Shown here: one piece after another, positions 36,950-48,892 of the stretch
Numbering within the stretch: the first letter of the stretch is position 1
How the letters are laid out: each line of letters starts with the position of its first letter
Assembly (NCBI GenBank): GCA_947652605.1
Contig: OX393578.1
Coordinates: forward strand, 40,677,470-40,741,469
DNA from: Elmis aenea
Taxonomy: Eukaryota; Arthropoda; Insecta; Coleoptera; Elmidae
DNA length: 64,000 nucleotides
Direction: 5' to 3'
Translations under genes and position numbers: made by a program
Notes under the pieces: model-generated
What the model was told of the DNA's origin: nothing
What the model saw: the letters and a program-made list of their open reading frames with translations, nothing else
Databases searched by the model: none

Positions 36950-37375
36950 ATAACCGACTGAACCACTTAAAAAAGCAATAAAAAAGTTTTTGTCAAGACA
37001 CCTTTTTCCCAAAATTTAAATCCGATTAAAGTAATTTAAATGCCAATTAAAATTTATAAATTTGTTATTCAGACACTTGTCGACATCATGAAACTCAAAT
37101 TATACAAGTAACGGCACACTTAATAACTTTATAATTTTTGTCCTAAAATTACTTGAGGTTTTAAATTTTAAAAAAGTGTTTTAAAAATTTTTCGTTTCTT
37201 TCAAAAATGTGAAAATATACAGGGTTTTCCATTTCAAATAACAGTTACGGCTAGTTCCGGCGAAACCGAAAATTATGTTAAAAGGTGCATTTGTTCAGCA
37301 AATCAGTTTTTATGCACATGAATAAAATTTGGTTAAATTAAAAATAAAAAAAGTGTTTAGAGTGATTTCGTTTCC
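36950..37375 (+). repeat. Degenerate half of the TACACCCGG foldback family
   Basis: The order of recognisable blocks matches the right arm of the 5891-7185 element. They are CCGATTAAAGTAATTTAAATG, ACGGCACACTTAATAA, ATATACAGGGTTTTCCATTT and GTTCCGGCGAAACCG (37254-37268). The CCGG hairpin has one arm mutated here. No partner arm or end was found. Confidence 0.6.
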
Positions 37376-38169
37376 AAGCGGTTTTATATAGGATTTAAAA
37401 AATAATAATATCAGAATTATTTTTACGACAGACAAGTAAATTGCTATATTTTTTGCTTTTAAATATTAAATATAATAACAAGCTGATATAATATTGGCAA
37501 TATTTTGATACCTCATTAGCATTAAACACATATTTATTGCACTGTGATCATTTAATTTTAAAAATCATTTGCATAGGGCGTTAATAAATAAACAACTTTA
37601 CAGCTACACGCAACCCATCCATTAATTCGTTATCTAAATGTTAATAGGATTAAAAAGTCTTAATATCAACTAACTACGCATAACGTCAACAATAATTAAT
37701 TTATATTTTTCACTGGTAGTGTACTAAAAATTACAAAATGTTGTTAAAATTTGATCATAAATAAAATTCATATCGTAATTTAAAGTTAAAGGGCTTAAAA
37801 TAGATGTACAAGAACTTTAAAAAAAATCAGAAGAAAAATTTAATACTTTCAGTGGCAAACAAATATTTGTATTTATTAATTTATATACACAATCATTGTA
37901 TGCTATTTCGCTGGCTACAATATTCACGAAGAAGTAAGACTTTGTTAAATTAAACAAAAAATGTTTTTTTCACTATAACCATAACATATACTGTACTAAA
38001 TAATAGAAGGTTATTTGTAAATATTTATGGTTTTATCTTGGAAACCTCCATTGATTCTAATGTAATCCATTGAATTTGAGGGCACCCTGTACTATTTACC
38101 TAATTTAAGCATATAGCAATAATTATAAAACGATTTACTTAAAAATAATTTATACAAGGCGAACAATAT
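37376..38169. other. AT-rich sequence with one solitary terminus
   Basis: TCCATTGAATTTGAGGGCACCCTG|TA at about 38067-38092 is a diverged right end of the CAGGGTGGTCC family. Nothing else was recognised. Confidence 0.45.
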
Positions 38170-38623
38170 CAGGGATGAGAAGTAGGAATCGGAAGTCTGG
38201 AGTCGTGATATGATGCTTTGTGGAGGAGTCGGGAGTCGAGGAGTCGGGAGTCGAGGAGTCGATGCTTTTTAAAGGAGTTGGGAGTCGAAAAAACTACCGA
38301 CTACCGACTCTTGATTCGGTTTTTAACAAGGATGAGAACAGAACGAAAGAAAAAACAAAATAACGATATTAACCGAATTTTTTTAAAGAACGGAAACGGA
38401 AACGATATTTTGTTTTAGGGATCAAGAACAGAAACGAAATTGAAAATATTTAACACCGATTTTAACCGTTTTTTTTTGAGTGTAGCTAATGCACTACCCC
38501 GAAGAACATTCTCCAGGGTAGTGCATTAGCCAAAGGAGTCAAGAGTCGGAGTCGATCTTAAAAACTCGACTCGGGAGTCGAGAATCGGGAGACGTCTATT
38601 TTTCTGTCGACTCCCCATCCCTG
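38170..38623. mobile_element. hAT-like element with GAGTCGG repeats and a perfect hairpin
   Basis: It begins CAGGGATGAGAAGTAGG and ends GACTCCCCATCCCTG. The flanks AACAATAT (38162-38169) and AACAATAC (38624-38631) match at seven of eight positions. GAGTCGGGAGTCGAG is iterated at about 38222-38263, with mirrored CGACTC motifs near the right end. A perfect 15-base hairpin (GCTAATGCACTACCC at 38485-38499, inverted at 38516-38530) lies inside. It has no transposase. Confidence 0.85.
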
Positions 38624-38631
38624 AACAATAC

Positions 38632-39738
38632 ATAGATATACAATACATTGAACCCTTACATTTTTACTGAACGGGTGATGTATGCAAGAAGTGAATCAGT
38701 AAATTCGCCTTTATTACGCATTGTTCTACAGCAGACAAACAATTACAAACGTTAACAATTAACACAGAGAATTTATATGCATCTAAAACGTTATGGTGCA
38801 GTTTTATATTAGATATGCGGTGTGCTAGCGGCAATATGTATAATGATTGTCGTAAAATATTTACAATACCAGAAGCTATTATATGCTACACCCACTATGA
38901 TACCATAGATGAGCAATACTGTCATTGGACTGGATATTGCCAATTATAAATAATTTATTTTGTACTTCTTGTAAATCAATCTATACTATACACTATACAG
39001 TAAGCCGTTATCATGTAGGCAAATACGTAAAACAGGAGAAACAGCAGCTTTCTTGTGTACTACGATTGCATTAGTATTAAACAAATCTGTCGTGTCTTTC
39101 TATAGAAAATAAAACTAATTTCTTAATTTTAAAAGGCTTTAAAATCAGTAAAATATAATACACGCTGGCATAAACTTTTTACACCTCAAAGTCAATCGTA
39201 GAGAAGCGTAAGAATTAACAAAAGAACATTTTAAGTTGTAATTATAATAATGATTGGACTCAATAAGGCCTCACAGCAGAGTGAAACTATGCATCATTTT
39301 TGACGGTAAATGTACGTTTTATTATTTGATAATAAGAACCTTTACAATACAATAAAGCTGCACTCGATTGTGAATGCAGTTAATGTGTTACACTAGGCAC
39401 TGCTAGTTTTTTTTAAGGTCATTTGATATTAGAATGGTTGATTATGTAAGTAGTTAAGTATATTGTTGGAAAGAATATTTAAAATGATTTTTTAAGGCTG
39501 ATAAAAAATATGATTTTTTTTATTCCTTTAATAATTTTAGGAAAAACGGTTTTAAGAAGAAATTTGATGTTTTCAGTAATTCTCAAAATTCTCTATATTG
39601 TCACAAACATTACAACGTTTTAAAATTGAATACCAAGTTATTCATGTTTATAAAAAATCAAAATTGCTTTAAAATATCAATCAAGGAGTTCTATAGATGT
39701 CCAAAAATCTAATTTTATTAGTTAGCGACTTATTACAG
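38632..39738. other. AT-rich sequence, nothing recognised
   Basis: No repeat ends, RNA signals or supported frames were found. Confidence 0.45.
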
Positions 39739-40061
39739 CAGTGTTTTTCAACCTTTTTAATGTCGCGGCACACTTAACAACGCATAAATTTCGCGGCACA
39801 CTATATACAGGATGTTGCCAAATTCGGTACTCATTATATATCAAACGGTATAAAAAAAAGGAAAATCCTGAAAATCGTCTTTAACTCCTCTGCAGTATGA
39901 AATATTTTAAATGTGTAAAAACATTACCGAAGCAACTTTTAAAGCCGAATTTAATGGTAATCACAATTTTTTTTAGGTTGATTCGTTTTTGTTTTATGAC
40001 AACCAACTTCTTTTTTTTAGGGGCGCATTTTTTATTTTTTTTTAATTTGTTAGGATATCAC

Positions 40062-41560
40062 TAGGGATTGCAATCACGGGATTCGGGATCCCGGGGTTCG
40101 GGATCCCGGGATCCCGGGATCCCGGTCGCTTTTTGGTCTCGAAAATCCCGGGATTTTAAATGTAGAATCCCGGGATTTTCGAGATTTAAAAAATTTAACT
40201 ATAAGTACATTATTTTGTAAAAAAAATTGCTCATAGTTAGTATCTACTCAACGTGAATAAGTTGAACGATGCAATTTTGCAAGTTAAGCTTGTTTACGTC
40301 GCCGCTCGCCGTCTTATGTATGATAACAAAATTTAAAAAAATTCTTGTACGAAGATAATAATCATCCTAATTTCTTATATTTTTGTTACTTATAAAACAG
40401 TCTATTTTTTAAATTTTTAGTGAATTAAAGTTGTGCTTTGTTTGAGTTTTTAACAGATTCAGCTTTATGTTTATGTAATTAAGTATTCTAATGTATAATA
40501 AGTTTAATTTCATTTATTTAAATGTTACATCTAATAATTCGATTATTTCTATAATAATAAAACATAATAGGTATGGTAGGTATACCGTATACCGAGTGTT
40601 AACCACCAGCCGTGAACATAGGGAATTAACATTGGTTTTTAACTTTTTTTCGGATTCCTGCTCCCCAATTCAATTTATATTAAAATTAATGGTAACAATA
40701 GAAAGATAAATTTATTACGCATCATTTGAGACCATTAATAAGCTTAAATGTTTAATATTTAGTTTATAATTAATATTTTAAAATTGGATTAATTTTACAA
40801 ATATAAGTAGCCATGACTGTCAATTTGACATTTGTCTTCATTAATTTTTGTTACTATCTGTCAATTTTTAAATCAGCGAGTTATTTCTTTAACGATTTTG
40901 ATTAAAATGAAAAAAAAAACTATAATAGAGGAAACGTTTTAATGGTGTAAAAAAAAATTACTCGCTGATTTAAAAATTGTCAGATAACAAAAATTAATGA
41001 AAACAAATGTCAGATTGACAGTCATGGCTACTTATATTTGTAAAATTAATCCAATTTTAAAATATTAATTATAAACTAAATATTAAACATTTAATCTTAT
41101 TAATGGTCTCAAATGATGCGTAATAATTTTATCTTTCTATTGTTACCATTAATTTTAATATAAATTCAATTGGGGAGCAGGAATCCGAAAAAAAGTTAAA
41201 ACCAATGTTAATTCCCTATGTTCACGGCTGGTGGTTAACACCCGGTATGTATATAAATATTTTTTTTTTCAATTAATATTAACATCTTTGCACCTATAAT
41301 ATAATTAAAACAAATTAACAGAAATTATAGAGGAAACAAATTAAATAAAAAGTTAATAAAAATAATTGGTAATTACCAAATTATTCAATAATTATGTAAA
41401 TCATTTGTAATCAAAAAATATATATACACTGCATTAGCTTCTGTTTTTAAGCAAATACTTCACATTATATATAATCCCGGGATCCCGGGATCCCGGGATT
41501 AGAACATCTTCAATCCCGAAATCCCGGGATCGTAAAATTTGATGGGGATTGCAATCCCTA
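40062..41560. mobile_element. CCCGGGAT-rich hAT-like element, exact TSD
   Basis: The ends TAGGGATTGCAATC and GATTGCAATCCCTA are a perfect 14-base inverted repeat. GATATCAC is duplicated exactly at 40054-40061 and 41561-41568. Both subterminal zones are runs of GGGATCCC/ATCCCGGG, a self-complementary motif. It is itself interrupted by the palindrome at 40592-41245. Confidence 0.9.
40592..41245. mobile_element. Foldback TA-flanked element, innermost of the stack
   Basis: It is flanked by TA (40590-40591 and 41246-41247), starting CCGAGTGTTAACCACC and ending GGTGGTTAACACCCGG. The arms of about 290-310 bases are near-identical in reverse complement around a short AT-rich centre near 40890-40950. 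The CACCCGG|TA end matches the ends of the 5891 and 44325 family, though the arm sequences differ. It has no coding capacity. Confidence 0.88.
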
Positions 41561-42021
41561 GATATCACACATGGTATTATATTTTTACATTGATAAATGG
41601 CAAAAATTGAGCCCAAAGGAAAAATAAAGTTGGTTGTCATTAATCAATAACGAATCGACCTACAGAAAATTAGTGATTACCGTGCGATTCGGTTTAAAAA
41701 GTTGCTTAGGCAATGTTTTACACATTTGAAATATTTTATACTACAAAAGTGTTATGGACGATTTTCGAAATTTGTTTTTAGATTATTATTAAGCACCGGA
41801 TTTAGCAGCTTTGTCAATGTTAAACCTATAGGTACTTTAGCAACTATAAGCGAGATCCCGATGTTTAAACTTGGTTCTTAAATAGAGCGTCTTGGCAAAA
41901 ATTGTTTATTCATTTTTGATTTTATTTTTCACGGCACACCTGGAGAATGCTCGCGGCACAATAGCGTACAATGGTACACTAGTGTGCCGCGGCACACAGG
42001 TTAAAAAAAACTGTATTACAG

Positions 42022-42993
42022 TATAAGCTTTTATATAAAGCCAACTTTAAAAAGTAGGTACGTTTAAAAGTAAAAACAAAATTACAATTGTTTTATGTGT
42101 TTTAGAAATTATAAATGTTACTTTTAGAATTAAATATTTTTAAGAAATATCCTTTCTAACAAGCTGTGGTTTAAAAAAAAAAACAAATCCATGATTATTT
42201 GATCCAATTTCAGTTTATTTCATTACAATCCTCCCAAAGAAAAATAAAAAAAAAACCTTTCATTTCCTAAAATGTGTTCCTAGACATTGAGTCAAGAATT
42301 CTTTTTATTTTCTGTAAAACGTGGAAAAAGTTGCGACATTAATACACGTGTTATTCATTTTCTTGATTGTAACAGACAAGCAAGACGAATTATTCTGTAC
42401 GGACACATCTCCAGAGATCCCCGTGGTTCTGTTCAATGCACGATTTCTGTGCACGGAGAAATCGGTGACGGCTGATAAAGAAGAGCGCATAACAATTTAG
42501 CATGACAAGTGCATAGTTGTGCAATGCGTTCAGGGTCGTAGGTTATAATACTACAGCGACCCTCTCGCCCAGCCCCCTACTTCCCGCAAAGGCCGCATAC
42601 GACACCGGAAGCCCAGCCTAAACTCCGTTTAATCTAAATTCGATCCTGAGTTTGTATCATACAGCCTCCATTCATTCGCTTAGGCAAGATTAATCAATCC
42701 AGTCTGATCGCGTAGGTCATTCAACTTCCATGCATTGTTTTGCAGTTTCTAGTTCTAATTTTCTAAATGTTAACATTAGATTCTTATCACGGTCACATAT
42801 TTTTTTGTTTTTATTTATAGCGTCGATTATGTCAAAGCCACAGAAACATATACATATGATAAAGTAAAGTTGGAAGTTTATAAAAAATATTTATCAACCG
42901 AATTACCGAACAACGCTGTTAATTTTTCTTGTCGTTTCAGTGTGTGTCGTTTCGACAGTACATCCGTTCCAATACGACCACTCTAAAGAATAT
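42022..42993. other. AT-rich sequence with a GC-richer patch
   Basis: Bases 42530-42640 (AGGGTCG...CGACCCTC, then CCCAGCCCCCTAC) are much richer in G and C than their surroundings. They encode nothing I recognise in any frame. Overlapping frames at 42287-42490 are unrecognised. An exon or old repeat is possible. Confidence 0.35.
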
Positions 42994-43854
42994 TTAACCC
43001 TTTCAGCCCTGACAACTTTTTTATTAGAAATGCCCGTATGCCGGGCTATTTTAGACGTTTGCGGAATCGTACGGCCTTCGTCATTGTACCAAATTGTCTT
43101 CGGCAAAATACGTTCCTCGGTCTCACTACTCGTATATTATACGTAATGATCAACACTGTTAGAAATAAAAATACATATTCAATTTTATCTGTTTATTTTC
43201 AAAAAATTGTAATCAAAAATTTTTGTTAGTAATTATGTTTACGATGATAAATTTCGAAACAGGAAATTATCAAATTGTCTTCGGCAATCTACGTCCCGCG
43301 GTCTCACTACTCGAATATTATACGTAATGATCAACACTGTTAGAAATAAAAATACATATTCAATTTTTTCTGTTTATTTTCAAAAAATTATAATTAAATG
43401 TTTGTTAGTAATTACGTTCACAATGATAAATTTCGAAACAGGAAATTATGCAAAGAGAAGCATTGCAATCCTTGCAATAATACGACGTTTCTTTTCTTTT
43501 ATCATGCTTACTACAAACAACGCATCTTCTAACTTTTTGTTTACTTTCTTCTTCTGTTGGAATTTTACTAAACTGTTAAATAAAATATAATAATTACCTT
43601 TGTATTTTGAAATAAAATCAACTATAAGCACAATAAACACGTTAGAACTGAGACTGACTAATGCACTGATATGCACGCGAGTTTAAACGATTTTACACGA
43701 ATCTATAGAGCCTAATAAACGTATTTTAACCTATCAAACGGACGCGTACGGTGTTCGTCGTCTAAATATAATAAGTTCGAAAAAACACGGCCTTCGGCAG
43801 TTGGTCACAAAATTTTATTGCGGAAATATACGGTCTTCGGGCTGAAAGGGTTAA
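42994..43854. mobile_element. piggyBac-like non-autonomous element with internal duplication
   Basis: It begins TTAACCCTTTCAGCCC and ends GGGCTGAAAGGGTTAA, so TTAA is duplicated and a 16-base perfect inverted repeat results. Both are piggyBac hallmarks. CGGCCTTCG/GTCTTCGGC motifs recur through it. A 180-bp segment is present twice in tandem (43090-43450). No transposase frame is present. The small frames at 42903-43676 are repeats of the duplicated segment or chance. Confidence 0.82.
43090..43450 (+). repeat. Two-copy 181-bp tandem duplication
   Basis: Copy 1 (43090-43270) and copy 2 (43271-43450) both start CAAATTGTCTTCGGCAA and end CGAAACAGGAAATTAT. They differ at a modest number of positions and small indels, for example near 43105 and 43205. 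The duplication therefore predates some divergence. Confidence 0.85.
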
Positions 43855-44322
43855 TGTTGATAATTTGGCAAAATAGTAAAACTAAATGTACAAAATGTTA
43901 TTTTTTAGGTTTATAGGAGGTTAATTATACTTTTTACAGCTAAACTTTCATGAAATGTGCAAAAGCAGATACAGTTGTCCTGAATATCCGAATTAAAATA
44001 GTTCGAGGAAATCTAGAATAATCAAATGCTCAGAACGCACGGAAGATTTAATTAATTAGAATTAAATAAACTAAATATAAAAACGTTAATTTGATGATGA
44101 ATGCACCAGTTTTAGTTTGGACCTACTTTTGAACATAATCAATTGGTTTACACTATTTCATAGTTTTAATGTTATTCATGACTGTTGAATTACAAACTTT
44201 TGATGATAAAGTATGAATAACTTTTCGACAATTCGCTTTAGATTATGCGAAACCTCGGTTAAACTACATCTGATTAATTGGTACTGTATGCTGTGTATCC
44301 AATTTTGGCTATTAGTTATAGG
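43855..44322. other. AT-rich sequence, nothing recognised
   Basis: There is no feature between the piggyBac-like element and the next foldback element. Confidence 0.4.
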
Positions 44323-44324
44323 TA

Positions 44325-45355
44325 CCGGTTATAAGCAAAGTGTGGTACACCCCCTTTTTTTTCTTTAGTTTTGATTTTAGATTAATGAAATTTTAGACAT
44401 GTAATATGTGCAAAAAACCTATTTTTGAGCACATGCACACAATTGTTTAACTTCCGGTTTCGCCGGAAATGACCCCAACTTTGTTATTTTAAATGGGACA
44501 CTGTATATTTTTACATTTTTGGAAAGACGAAGCGATTTTGGACACAACTGCACTATTTTAGTTAATTTTTATAACCATAAATAATTTTTGAACAAAAATT
44601 TAATTTTTTATTAAGTTTTAATTTAATGACTGTAATCATTTTTCTACCACCACAATGACATACAAACACGTAAACAAGCATTTGTTTGTTTCCAAAGCAA
44701 TCTTCCGTGACACCTTTGTTTTTGTTTTGAATGATTTGTTTTGTTGCAGTTATGCACAGTGTAGTGCGATTAACAGGATCTCTTAATAAATCTTTACAAT
44801 AATTTGAAGTTTTTCAAGTAGACTCTTAATAAAAATACAAGTAATTGGTATCGATGGATTCGTTAGAAGTTGCTTCATTTAAATAACCGCTTGTACCACC
44901 ATAGTTCTTTTCAAAAAAATTGCTTTTTTGTAAAAAAAAAACCGATTCCGCAAACTTCAAAGCCGATTAAAGTAACCTAAATGTCAATTAAATTTTACAA
45001 AAAAAGTTTTTTGGACAATTTTTGAGATAACAAAATTCAATTAATGCAGGTCACGGCACACTTAATAAAAAATTAAATTTTGGTTCCAAAATTATTTCAG
45101 GTAATAAAAATTAACCAAAATAGTGCAGTTGTATCTAAAATTGCTTCCTCTTTCCAATAATGTAAAAATATACTGGGTGTTCCATTTAAAATCACAAAGT
45201 TGGGGTTGTTTCCGGCGAAACCGGAAGTGAAACAAATGTGTGCATGTGCTGAAAAAAACAGATTTTTTGTCACATATTATATGTCTACAATTTAATTAAT
45301 CTTAAATCAAAACTAAAGAAAAAAAGTGGGTGTACCACACTTCATTTACACCCGG
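44325..45355. mobile_element. Foldback TA-flanked element, copy 2 (asymmetric arms)
   Basis: It is flanked by TA (44323-44324 and 45356-45357), starting CCGGTTATAAGC and ending CACTTCATTTACACCCGG. Its right arm (about 44750-45355) corresponds to the full arm of the 5891-7185 element. The left arm (44325-44610) is truncated to its outer ~285 bases. CCGG hairpins sit at 44452-44468 and 45210-45226. The reading frame of copy 1 is broken in both arms here by stops and indels. Confidence 0.82.
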
Positions 45356-45357
45356 TA

Positions 45358-47108
45358 TATCGTTAAAAGCACTGTTTATTGAAAATTTTGGCTTATGAAA
45401 TAATATTTTACGGCTTCCATAGTATTCATGTTTAAGTTGTTATATAATTTTCAAAGCATCGTTCACATGATCAGTTTAAAGGACTTTATATTTTTAGCAC
45501 CATGAGTATAGGAAAATTTACCCCACAAGTGATCCAGAAAAAATAAACAACCCATAAACACTCCCTGACGCAGCCGAAAAAGGGCATAATAACAAACTAA
45601 ATTAGGGTTCTCGGATTACATCGTACATAAAATCTTCCTAGCGACAAATACAAACCGATGTATTAGTTCAAAGTTAACCACATAAAAACAATGTAAAAAT
45701 ATACTTCATGAATGAATAAAAGGCGCTTTCCATATTAGGTTTAAATTATTCCGTATCTTCGCTGGGATCTGATAGCCCACACACTACGCCGGGCTAAGAT
45801 GAGCGGCGGGTGGGGAAGATATCTCAAGGTATCTTAGTAAGTTAAGTTCGATGAGACTTGAAGTGAAGGGACTTATTAACAGCTGCTGGTTTTCAATATC
45901 ATGTTTTATTATATATGCATTTACTGGCTTTTTACGTTTTCACGGACCATAAGAAACGTTTCTCGGTTCAGAACACTCTTGTCGACGAAAATTTACGCGA
46001 ACCACGCGTCACAAAACCATAGCAATAGTTATGAAACACTGCAATCAAATAAATATTTACGTAGCTAATTTTGTCTGTTTATTTTAACAGATATTAAACG
46101 AATTTCTAAAGATTCGAATGTGTTATGAGAATCTTAATCGAGGTGTGCTGCGTATTAATGCGTTGTGGTCCACATGTGTCACCAAAAACATTACCATGCA
46201 CTTAAATTTTATAACGGGTCGTGGTAATACATTAAGTCATAAAAAGTTGTTTTAAGTCCATACTACAATTAATTAAAGTACAGACTTTAAATTCTATAGG
46301 CTTGTTAACACTTTTGTGTGACATACTGACAAGCAAAAAATTTTTAACATTTCACTTAACGTATGTCGCATGATTGGCAACAAAGTTTGTTTGATAAATG
46401 TGTCGGTAGAATTTTATAAACAAACTTGTTCATTTTAACAAAGGACTCATCTTCGAAATTGTGAAATGTCTTTAACCAAATGAGTTGAAGCATACGATAT
46501 TTACAAATAAAACAAATTAAAACTTTGGGAAATACCGTTTAGAAAAACATTGCTGCCAATTGTATACAAGGTGTCCTAGAATCATTACCACCTCGAACAT
46601 TTCTTTTGTTTATAAAAACAATTTTAACAAACCTTAGATATCATTAAATAACAGTAAAATGTATTCGGTATTTTAGTATGTTGTACACGAATATTAAAAA
46701 ATTGTTATAATTTTTTAATTGCGCAAGTACGGTTTAATGGTAAATTTTTATTTTATTTATAATAAAATTCGTCAACTAAGAAGTTATCAGTGGACCATGA
46801 ACACATATTTTATGCCCATATAAGAGTTGAGGCGAAAATGTTTTGGTTCTTAAAACTAAATAAAGTAGTTGACGATCTATTTTTATATCCAAAAGAATGT
46901 AATATTAAACGACCTTTAACCTAACCCTCTATTACTAGTAAATGAGGGTCAGCTAAACGGTTGTTTTTTTAAACTTTGCCAAATATCACTCGGCATTACA
47001 CAAAATGCCTAGGCATTCTGTAGAATACCGAATTATACATTTTGCCGGTATCATATACAGGGTGACAATAATCTACTTGTGTTGTTAGGGCAACTTTGTT
47101 ATCACAAA
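45358..47108. other. AT-rich sequence, one GC-richer patch, solitary termini
   Basis: A patch at 45755-45830 (CACTACGCCGGGC, GAGCGGCGGGTGGGG) is GC-rich but unidentified. TATACAAGGTGTCC near 46562 and CATATACAGGGTGACAATAA near 47053 look like left ends of TA-inserting elements. The latter was split by the hAT at 47109. Confidence 0.4.
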
Positions 47109-47576
47109 CGGGGCTCTAAACCCAAAAAAAATGGTTAACGGTAAACCGAAATCGAGAACTTTATTTTTATAACAATTTTTGGTTAAAAACCGTTTTTTTT
47201 TTCTTAAAAAACCGGTTTTCTGTAAAAAAAAAAAACGAGTTATAAACCGATTTTAAAAGTCGATTTCCGGTTTTTGACAATTTAGATTAGGAATGCAAAG
47301 TATGAAAAGGTATTATTTATTTATAATTTTATAATATATGTACAATCAAGCGTTCAGTAATGACTTCTGGTAAACTAATAGCATTTAATACAAATTTTGT
47401 ATTTTTTAAAGTAACGTTTATTAAAAAACGATGTTAAAAAAAACTGTTTTTAATTATTTTGGTTAAAGGTTGCCGTTTTTTGCCATTTAAAATAACGGTT
47501 TCGGTTTCGGTTAAAAATTACTTTTGCGGACAAAAAATAATGTTTAACCGGTTTTTTTAACCGGTTTCATGCCCTG
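47109..47576. mobile_element. hAT-like element, TSD 7 of 8
   Basis: The left end CGGGGCTCTAAACCC and right end GGTTTCATGCCCTG can be aligned as an inverted repeat. The flanks ATCACAAA (47101-47108) and ATCACAAG (47577-47584) match at seven of eight. Iterated AACCGGTTTTT/AAACCG motifs occupy both subterminal regions. There is no transposase. Confidence 0.8.
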
Positions 47577-47584
47577 ATCACAAG

Positions 47585-48069
47585 ATATGCAAAGGGGGAC
47601 AGAATTTCAACACGATTTTAATCCCATATTGACATTTCACCTACACCTTCAACTTTTTTAGATATTTTGAAAAAACTAAACACATACGATTTGTTCAGTG
47701 GTAAATAATTTCATAGCAACGTTTGTTAAAACCACAATCTGAATTGATTTGCAGATATTATTACATAGAATTAGAACAAAACAGCTAAAAAGTCATGGCA
47801 CTCCCGATTTTTGCGATATAAACCAAACTTGACTTTTTCAAAGTAACAACCGTAGTTGCCTATGAGTTCATTAAAAAGCTTATTTTTATGGGTTGTCATA
47901 TCCGTTTTTAATACTTTTCTCAGAATTTGCATAAAAAAGTACAAGGGTGCCTTGGAATTGAAGAATAACAGATCTAAAGTCATTTGCTGTTCTATTAGAA
48001 GAAATGTTCGACGATCTTCTATTGAACTTCATACATAATTTGAATTACTTTCAGCATGATGCACACAGT
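47585..48069. other. AT-rich sequence, nothing recognised
   Basis: Overlapping open frames on both strands at 47771-48038 have no recognisable domain and shadow each other. Confidence 0.4.
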
Positions 48070-48152
48070 CTTCAATTCTAAGACGCATCCCGTTTTTTGA
48101 GATTTTTAAATATATAAAAAAAAGTTCGTCTTAGAATCGAAGAAATACGGTA
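48070..48152. repeat. Short MITE with TTCTAAGACG inverted repeats
   Basis: CTTCAATTCTAAGACG (48070-48085) is mirrored by CGTCTTAGAATCGAAG (48127-48142), followed by AAATACGGTA. The ~40-base centre is T-rich then A-rich, giving a near-complete hairpin. It resembles widely scattered MITEs with a TACCGTATTTCTTCG-type end. I cannot assign the superfamily. Confidence 0.55.
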
Positions 48153-48655
48153 TTCAATATAATAAACATATCAGTAGCTTTTTTGGCAATATATTATTAC
48201 TGCTTTAATTAAAATTAATATTTAACGCGCTGCACGTGGCTATTTTTTATTTTAAATAATTAAGTAATCTATTATGCTATTCTAAAGTTTTATTATATTG
48301 CATTAACGGCTTTCCCAATCCATGTAATTAGTCTGATATTTTATTGTGCTTTTATTACGACTATAAATTATAAGTGACCGATAAAAATCAAACGACTATA
48401 GAATGTTACTTAACAAGTCCAGTGCAACATACTTTGTATAAAAATAATTAGTTACAGACAGATACGCTCGTTACAAATAATTTCCACGAGCTTCGATGTA
48501 AAGTTTTAAATGGATAATTTAAATGACCAGTTTTAAACTTGATAGAATGTGCAAGCGTCCTTTAATATTTTAAAGTTGTGGTAAACCTAAACAACATGCT
48601 TTTTGTCCGAATTTTTGGGCCCAACAATTAAATAAATATTTTTACAAGTAAAAAA
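48153..48655. other. AT-rich sequence, nothing recognised
   Basis: No feature was recognised. The minus-strand frame 48587-48808 runs into the next element and is chance. Confidence 0.4.
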
Positions 48656-48657
48656 TA

Positions 48658-48890
48658 TAGTGTGGTCCAAATTCGATGGAATTACATGGGTGTCTCGCTT
48701 AATATGTAAGATATAAAAACGGTTAAAATACCAAAAATGTGCAGTGTTTTTAAGAAAATAATAGAATAATTTTGAAAACGGTTCCAAGTTTATATAAAAA
48801 ATTTGCACATTTTTGGTAAATTTAACCGTTTTTCTTTTTTAAATATTAAGCAAGATACCCATGAAATCCCATCAAATTTGGACCACCCTG
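48658..48890. mobile_element. Short internal-deletion member of the CAGGGTGGTCC palindrome family
   Basis: It is flanked by TA (48656-48657 and 48891-48892). The left end TAGTGTGGTCCAAATTCG has two substitutions from the family end. The right end AATTTGGACCACCCTG is intact. It keeps only the outer ~110 bases of each arm of the 31517-32739 element, including AAAAATGTGCAG and its mirror, and so forms a compact hairpin. Confidence 0.82.
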
Positions 48891-48892
48891 TA

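Larger units (their letters stand above)
39868..41773. repeat. Decayed inverted-repeat element inside the hAT
   Basis: About 145 bases at 39868-40013 (GAAAATCGTC through GACAACCAACTT) return inverted at 41630-41773, with roughly 80% visual identity. TACAGGATGTTGCC at about 39816 may be its left terminus. The matching right terminus is not visible. It was already inside the outer hAT when the 40062-41560 hAT inserted into it. Confidence 0.6.
39739..42013. mobile_element. hAT-like element hosting a stack of nested elements
   Basis: The termini CAGTGTTTTTCAACC and GGTTAAAAAAAACTG, with CGCGGCACAC/GTGTGCCGCGGC just inside, are hAT-like. TATTACAG is duplicated exactly at 39731-39738 and 42014-42021. 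Most of its 2.3 kb is later insertions: an inverted-repeat element (arms 39868-40013 and 41632-41773), a second hAT (40062-41560) and a palindromic element (40592-41245). Its own sequence amounts to only a few hundred bases at the two ends, with no transposase. Confidence 0.9.

Noticed and set aside
42287..42490. Overlapping plus and minus frames as a host exon
   Set aside because: They shadow each other, match no family I know and have no supporting splice or codon signal.
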